64,000 nucleotides of DNA from Mycobacterium sp. SMC-8 (GTDB taxonomy: Bacteria > Actinomycetota > Actinomycetes > Mycobacteriales > Mycobacteriaceae): NCBI RefSeq assembly GCF_025263565.1, contig NZ_CP079865.1, forward strand, positions 5,084,001 through 5,148,000. The letters are read 5' to 3'. This document shows, in pieces, positions 61,201 to 64,000 of the stretch. Each line of letters begins with the position of its first letter. The stretch's first letter is position 1. A model generated the notes under the pieces. That model had not been told where the DNA came from and did no database searches. It worked only from the letters and a program-made list of their open reading frames with translations. Made by a program: the position numbers and the translations under genes.

Positions 61201-61268
61201 CGAAGAGACCGTCACATAGAGCACAGCGCGTCACTTCTCCAGCTGAGACACCATTGATATGTTCGGCG

Positions 61269-62591
61269 TCAGGCCGCGCTCAACTCGGGGGCGCGAGCAG
61301 CCAAATCCTGCTTGCGCGCATCGCGTTCAGATTCGACCCCAACCGCGCTGACGAGTTCCAGGGTCCGCTCGACCGACGTGGGCATCGAGTCGTCCGGTAC
61401 GCCGTGGCGACGCCGGTATGCCGCACCGCCGAGGGTGAGCACGGCCGCAACGGTGATACCAGTGACAACCAGTCCGGTGCGAGTCCCTAGTGTCTCGAGG
61501 ATCAGCCCAAGTACGGGCGGGCCGGCCAGCCCCCAGCCGGTACTGGCCGTTCGCCAAGCCCCCAGCACTCGACCGCGAAGGTGCCGCGGCGGGACGGTCT
61601 GAAGCATGGTGGCTGCGGTCGTCGCCGCCGCGGCTTCAGCCGCCGCCATGGGGATCACCACGGCGATCAGGATCAGGACCAGAGGCGAGAGCCCACCGAG
61701 CACCTGAAGAAGGGCCGCGGCAGTGAACAGCAATACGACCGTCCGCAACTGCGGCGCCTGTGCCCTGCCAGCCATGATCGAGCCCACGATCCCCCCGATC
61801 GCCAGCGCGGAGGCCACGACGCCGTACATGGTGCCGGTGGCACCGAGCGGTCCCGTCACAAGGTCAGCCATGCTCAACGAGTAGTTGCGGCCCAACAGGC
61901 TGGTGAACGCCCCGATTGCCACGAGAGCGAGCAGCACGCGGTTCTTCGCGAGGTACGACAACCCATCTCGGCGACCTCCATGCTCGGGAACTTCCTCGTC
62001 GTCGCCACCAGGCTCGTGGACCAGTTTGAGGAACGGAATGGTGAGCGCGACGAGGAGGAACGACAGCCCGTTGGCCGCGTAGGCGACCGATACCCCCATC
62101 GAGGCGACGAGCGCACCCGCGGCCGTGCCGGCCAGTCGGCCGACGTTGCCGACGACCGATCCGATGGCGATCGCCGACGGCACGTCGCGTCGCGGCACGA
62201 GGTCGTTGCCGAGCAGGGTGCAGGCGGGACCATCGACGGTCGCCACGAGGCCGGTCATCAGGCCGAGCGCCATCAACAGCGGAACATTCAACATGTCGGT
62301 CGCGGCGAGCGCAGCGGTGATGAAGGCGATCACCGCCATCACAACCTGGCCCAACCCGGCGGTCAGGCGCCGTGGCCAGCGATCAACCAGCGCGCCGCCG
62401 GAAACACCGAGCAGCAGACCCGGCAGGGCCTGAATCGACAAGGAGAGGCCGGTCAGCGCGACGGACCCTGTGAGCTGCAGGATCAGGAGGTTCTGCGCGA
62501 CCATCTGCATCCAGGCGCCGGCGTTGCTGACAGTGTTGGCGATCACCCACAGCCGCATGCTGGAACTGCGCAAGGCGCGCCGCAGAAGCAT
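61269..62591 (-). CDS. MFS transporter (enterobactin-exporter-like family)
   Basis: A 440-residue protein with about 12 helices. N-terminal SMRLWVIANTVSNAGAWMQM and the MFS loop GGALVDRWPRRLTAGLGQ between helices 2 and 3 (the G-x-x-x-D-R-x-x-R pattern). The C-terminal 50 residues are soluble and charged. Substrate unknown, export likely. The start ATG 62591 (MLLRRALRSSS) is chosen, since upstream codons look non-membrane. It is flanked by the IclR remnant and the intact IclR gene. Confidence 0.87.
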   Translation of the reverse strand: MLLRRALRSSSMRLWVIANTVSNAGAWMQMVAQNLLILQLTGSVALTGLSLSIQALPGLLLGVSGGALVDRWPRRLTAGLGQVVMAVIAFITAALAATDMLNVPLLMALGLMTGLVATVDGPACTLLGNDLVPRRDVPSAIAIGSVVGNVGRLAGTAAGALVASMGVSVAYAANGLSFLLVALTIPFLKLVHEPGGDDEEVPEHGGRRDGLSYLAKNRVLLALVAIGAFTSLLGRNYSLSMADLVTGPLGATGTMYGVVASALAIGGIVGSIMAGRAQAPQLRTVVLLFTAAALLQVLGGLSPLVLILIAVVIPMAAAEAAAATTAATMLQTVPPRHLRGRVLGAWRTASTGWGLAGPPVLGLILETLGTRTGLVVTGITVAAVLTLGGAAYRRRHGVPDDSMPTSVERTLELVSAVGVESERDARKQDLAARAPELSAA

Positions 62592-62843
62592 CAAGAACTC
62601 ACTGGTCAAGTAGTCGATTACACAGAAGCGCGACCAGGACGGGCTTGGCAATACGCTTGCCCAGCAACCTTCCCAGTCACACGGTTAGCTTGTGTAACAC
62701 AGCGCTTCGCCGGCAGATTCCCTTGTCTCCTGCGGCGACGCACAGCCACTCCCACCTTCGAGCACCAGATGGCCAGCCGCACCCGGCGGCGTGCTCGGAT
62801 ACGGCCGCCTCGCCGCGCGCGACGAGCTGTATTGGCTGTTCGC

Positions 62844-63605
62844 CTACGCCTCTTTCGCCCCGATCAGAGCTTCAGAGATCACGCCGGTCGCCTTCTTCAG
62901 GGCGGGAACAGCGCGGGCGATCAGATCTTTGCCCATACGTCCCAAGGGACCGGAGATGCCGATTGCCATCGGAGTCGGAGCACCCGGCACTGCCATCGCG
63001 ACAGAACGAACACCGATCTCGAACTCCTCATCATCAATCGCAAAGCCGTCGGCGCGCACGCGCTCGACGTTTGCAAACACCGCAGAAAGGGTCGACGCAC
63101 TGTTCTTCGTAGGTGCCGGAAGGCCGGACTGCGTGACCAGTTTCAGAATGCGCGCGTCCTCTAATTCGGCCAGCACGGCCTTGCCCACACCGGACGTGTG
63201 CAGACCGACGCGCTTGCCGACCTCATTGTTCGTCCGCGCCATCTGCCTAGACCGGACCTGCCCGGTGTAGATCACCATGTCACCGTCGAGCACCGCGAGA
63301 GTCGCCGTCTCCGACAATTCGTCGACCAACGACTCCAGCACCGGACCGGCGACGGCGCCCAACTGGCGGTTCGCGACTTCGCCAAGCCGAATCAACCGCG
63401 GACCCAACGCGTAGCGACGATTGGGCAGTTGACGCACGTAGCCAAGGCCGACCAGTGTGCGCAGCAGACGGTGGATCGTCGGCGGCGGCAATGGGGATTC
63501 CGCGGACAACTCCGTCAGTGAGCACTCCCCTCCCGCACGTCCGATCAACTCCATCAGTTCGAATGCGCGCCCGACCGACTGCACACCGCCTGATTTCTCC
63601 GCCAT
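62844..63605 (-). CDS. IclR-family transcriptional regulator 2
   Basis: A 253-residue regulator starting MAEKSGGVQSVGRAFELMEL. The winged helix is CSLTELSAESPLPPPTIHRL and LRTLVGLGYV. The effector domain is ETATLAVLDGDMVIYTGQV, VGLHTSGVGKAVLAEL and VPGAPTPMAIGISGPLGR. It is divergent from the gene at 63774, and two palindromes in between fit IclR operators. The gene was partly duplicated at 61053-61200. Confidence 0.92.
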   Translation of the reverse strand: MAEKSGGVQSVGRAFELMELIGRAGGECSLTELSAESPLPPPTIHRLLRTLVGLGYVRQLPNRRYALGPRLIRLGEVANRQLGAVAGPVLESLVDELSETATLAVLDGDMVIYTGQVRSRQMARTNNEVGKRVGLHTSGVGKAVLAELEDARILKLVTQSGLPAPTKNSASTLSAVFANVERVRADGFAIDDEEFEIGVRSVAMAVPGAPTPMAIGISGPLGRMGKDLIARAVPALKKATGVISEALIGAKEA

Positions 63606-63658
63606 ACATTTACTCCCGGCCGCCGAATGTGCATTCCATTCAACATGGCCAGAATTCA

Positions 63659-63673
63659 TTCCACAATATGGAA
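63659..63673. promoter_or_regulatory. Candidate IclR operator, proximal
   Basis: TTCCACAATATGGAA, arms TTCCA/TGGAA, 53 bases upstream of the iclR start. The same CCACAATRTGGA core recurs at 63729-63740. Confidence 0.6.
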
Positions 63674-63727
63674 CTTTCATGGGGCTGGATAACCCTGCGT
63701 GTACTTATCGCAGCATGCGAACTAAAC

Positions 63728-63740
63728 TCCACAATGTGGA
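63728..63740. promoter_or_regulatory. Candidate IclR operator, distal
   Basis: TCCACAATGTGGA, a perfect palindrome around a central A, 33 bases upstream of the divergent gene's GTG. The centres of the two sites are 68 bases apart. Confidence 0.6.
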
Positions 63741-63773
63741 ATTTCATCTCCACCCCCGGATAGGGGGCCACAC

Positions 63774-64000
63774 GTGACGCGATGCCTCGACGATGCGGTG
63801 CTGACCGATATCGACCGTCGCCTCGCGGCGACCGACGCCGAACTGATGGCTCGATACCCCGGCGATGACGGCCGCCGGCAGCCGGTGCACACCGTCTACA
63901 TCCCGGGCAACCGGTACTCGGCGACGATGCCGGCCGAGTGGGGATCCGCCGCTCTCGCCGCCGCACGCGACGCGGGCGGCCTCGACGCCGTGGCCGCGCT
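63774..64000 (+). CDS. DUF6986-like protein, 3' end outside the window
   Basis: GTG start; 75 codons are visible: IDRRLAATDAELMARYPGDD, then PVHTVYIPGNRYSATMPAEW. The P-V-H-T-V-Y-I-P block followed by a conserved Trp is what I recall from the DUF6986 group, related to the HpcH/citrate-lyase aldolase fold. Expression is probably controlled by the divergent IclR through the two palindromes. The identification is tentative because only the N-terminus is present. Confidence 0.55.
   Translation, partial: MTRCLDDAVLTDIDRRLAATDAELMARYPGDDGRRQPVHTVYIPGNRYSATMPAEWGSAALAAARDAGGLDAVAA

Noticed and set aside
1..64000. CRISPR arrays, rRNA and tRNA genes
   Set aside because: No regularly spaced repeats and no tRNA or rRNA-like segments were noticed. 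Short tRNAs could still be missed by eye.

Overview
The window is high-GC actinobacterial DNA, most likely from a mycobacterium or a close relative (Mycobacteriaceae). GTG and TTG starts are common. The mercury and cadmium genes sit on Tn7-like tnsA/tniA/tniB/tniQ transposons, and the IS1634-type transposase, CmtR-like CLRDC regulator and IclR-controlled catabolic cluster resemble actinobacterial families. All names rest on motif recognition in the sequence; no database search was run.

Left part (1-29.3 kb): an accessory and defence island. It opens with the 3' part of a Tn7/Tn5053-like transposition operon (tniA partial, tniB, tniQ), followed by a small hypothetical gene and an orphan Phd-type antitoxin. 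Next come a DUF5131 three-Cys protein and its partner TcmP (now interrupted), a HEPN/zinc-ribbon protein (interrupted), a GIY-YIG nuclease-like protein and a large STAND NTPase. Two adjacent type II CBASS operons follow: CD-NTase, E2-E1 fusion, JAB and Cap4-like SAVED nuclease, then CD-NTase, E2, E1, JAB and TIR-SAVED. A proteasome-like Ntn-hydrolase is convergent with the second operon. Three copies of one 1043-bp insertion element sit here (5527-6569, 8094-9136, 26645-27687). Each interrupts a gene that can be rejoined exactly in frame after removing one 5-6 bp target duplication. The element encodes only a zinc-ribbon/HTH protein and no recognisable DDE transposase. The third copy lies inside an IS1634-like element bounded by a 45-bp target duplication.

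Middle part (29.35-47.77 kb): two related Tn7-like metal-resistance transposons in inverted relative orientation. Transposon A (29356-37418) carries tnsA-tniA-tniB-tniQ and cadD-cadA-cmtR. Transposon B (37419-47765) carries an IS21 remnant, cadD, merR, merA, merB, a MerT-like protein, a thioredoxin-like lipoprotein, a CcdA-like protein and its own tniQ-tniB-tniA-tnsA. B has a 5-bp duplication ACAGG. A is inserted exactly at B's left terminus, duplicating B's terminal TGTCC, so the two abut with no spacer.

Right part (47.77-64 kb): a chromosomal-type catabolic cluster. It holds glycerate kinase, acyl-CoA dehydrogenase, zinc alcohol dehydrogenase, an RraA-like protein, aldehyde dehydrogenase, an Nramp-like transporter without the canonical metal motifs, a 29-residue membrane peptide, a 2-hydroxyacid dehydrogenase, an IclR regulator, two CoA-transferases flanking a GH88-type hydrolase, an IclR remnant, an MFS exporter, a second IclR regulator with palindromic operators, and the start of a DUF6986-like gene. 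Hydroxyacid reductase plus glycerate kinase suggests that one product enters glycolysis as phosphoglycerate. The starting substrate cannot be read from the sequence.
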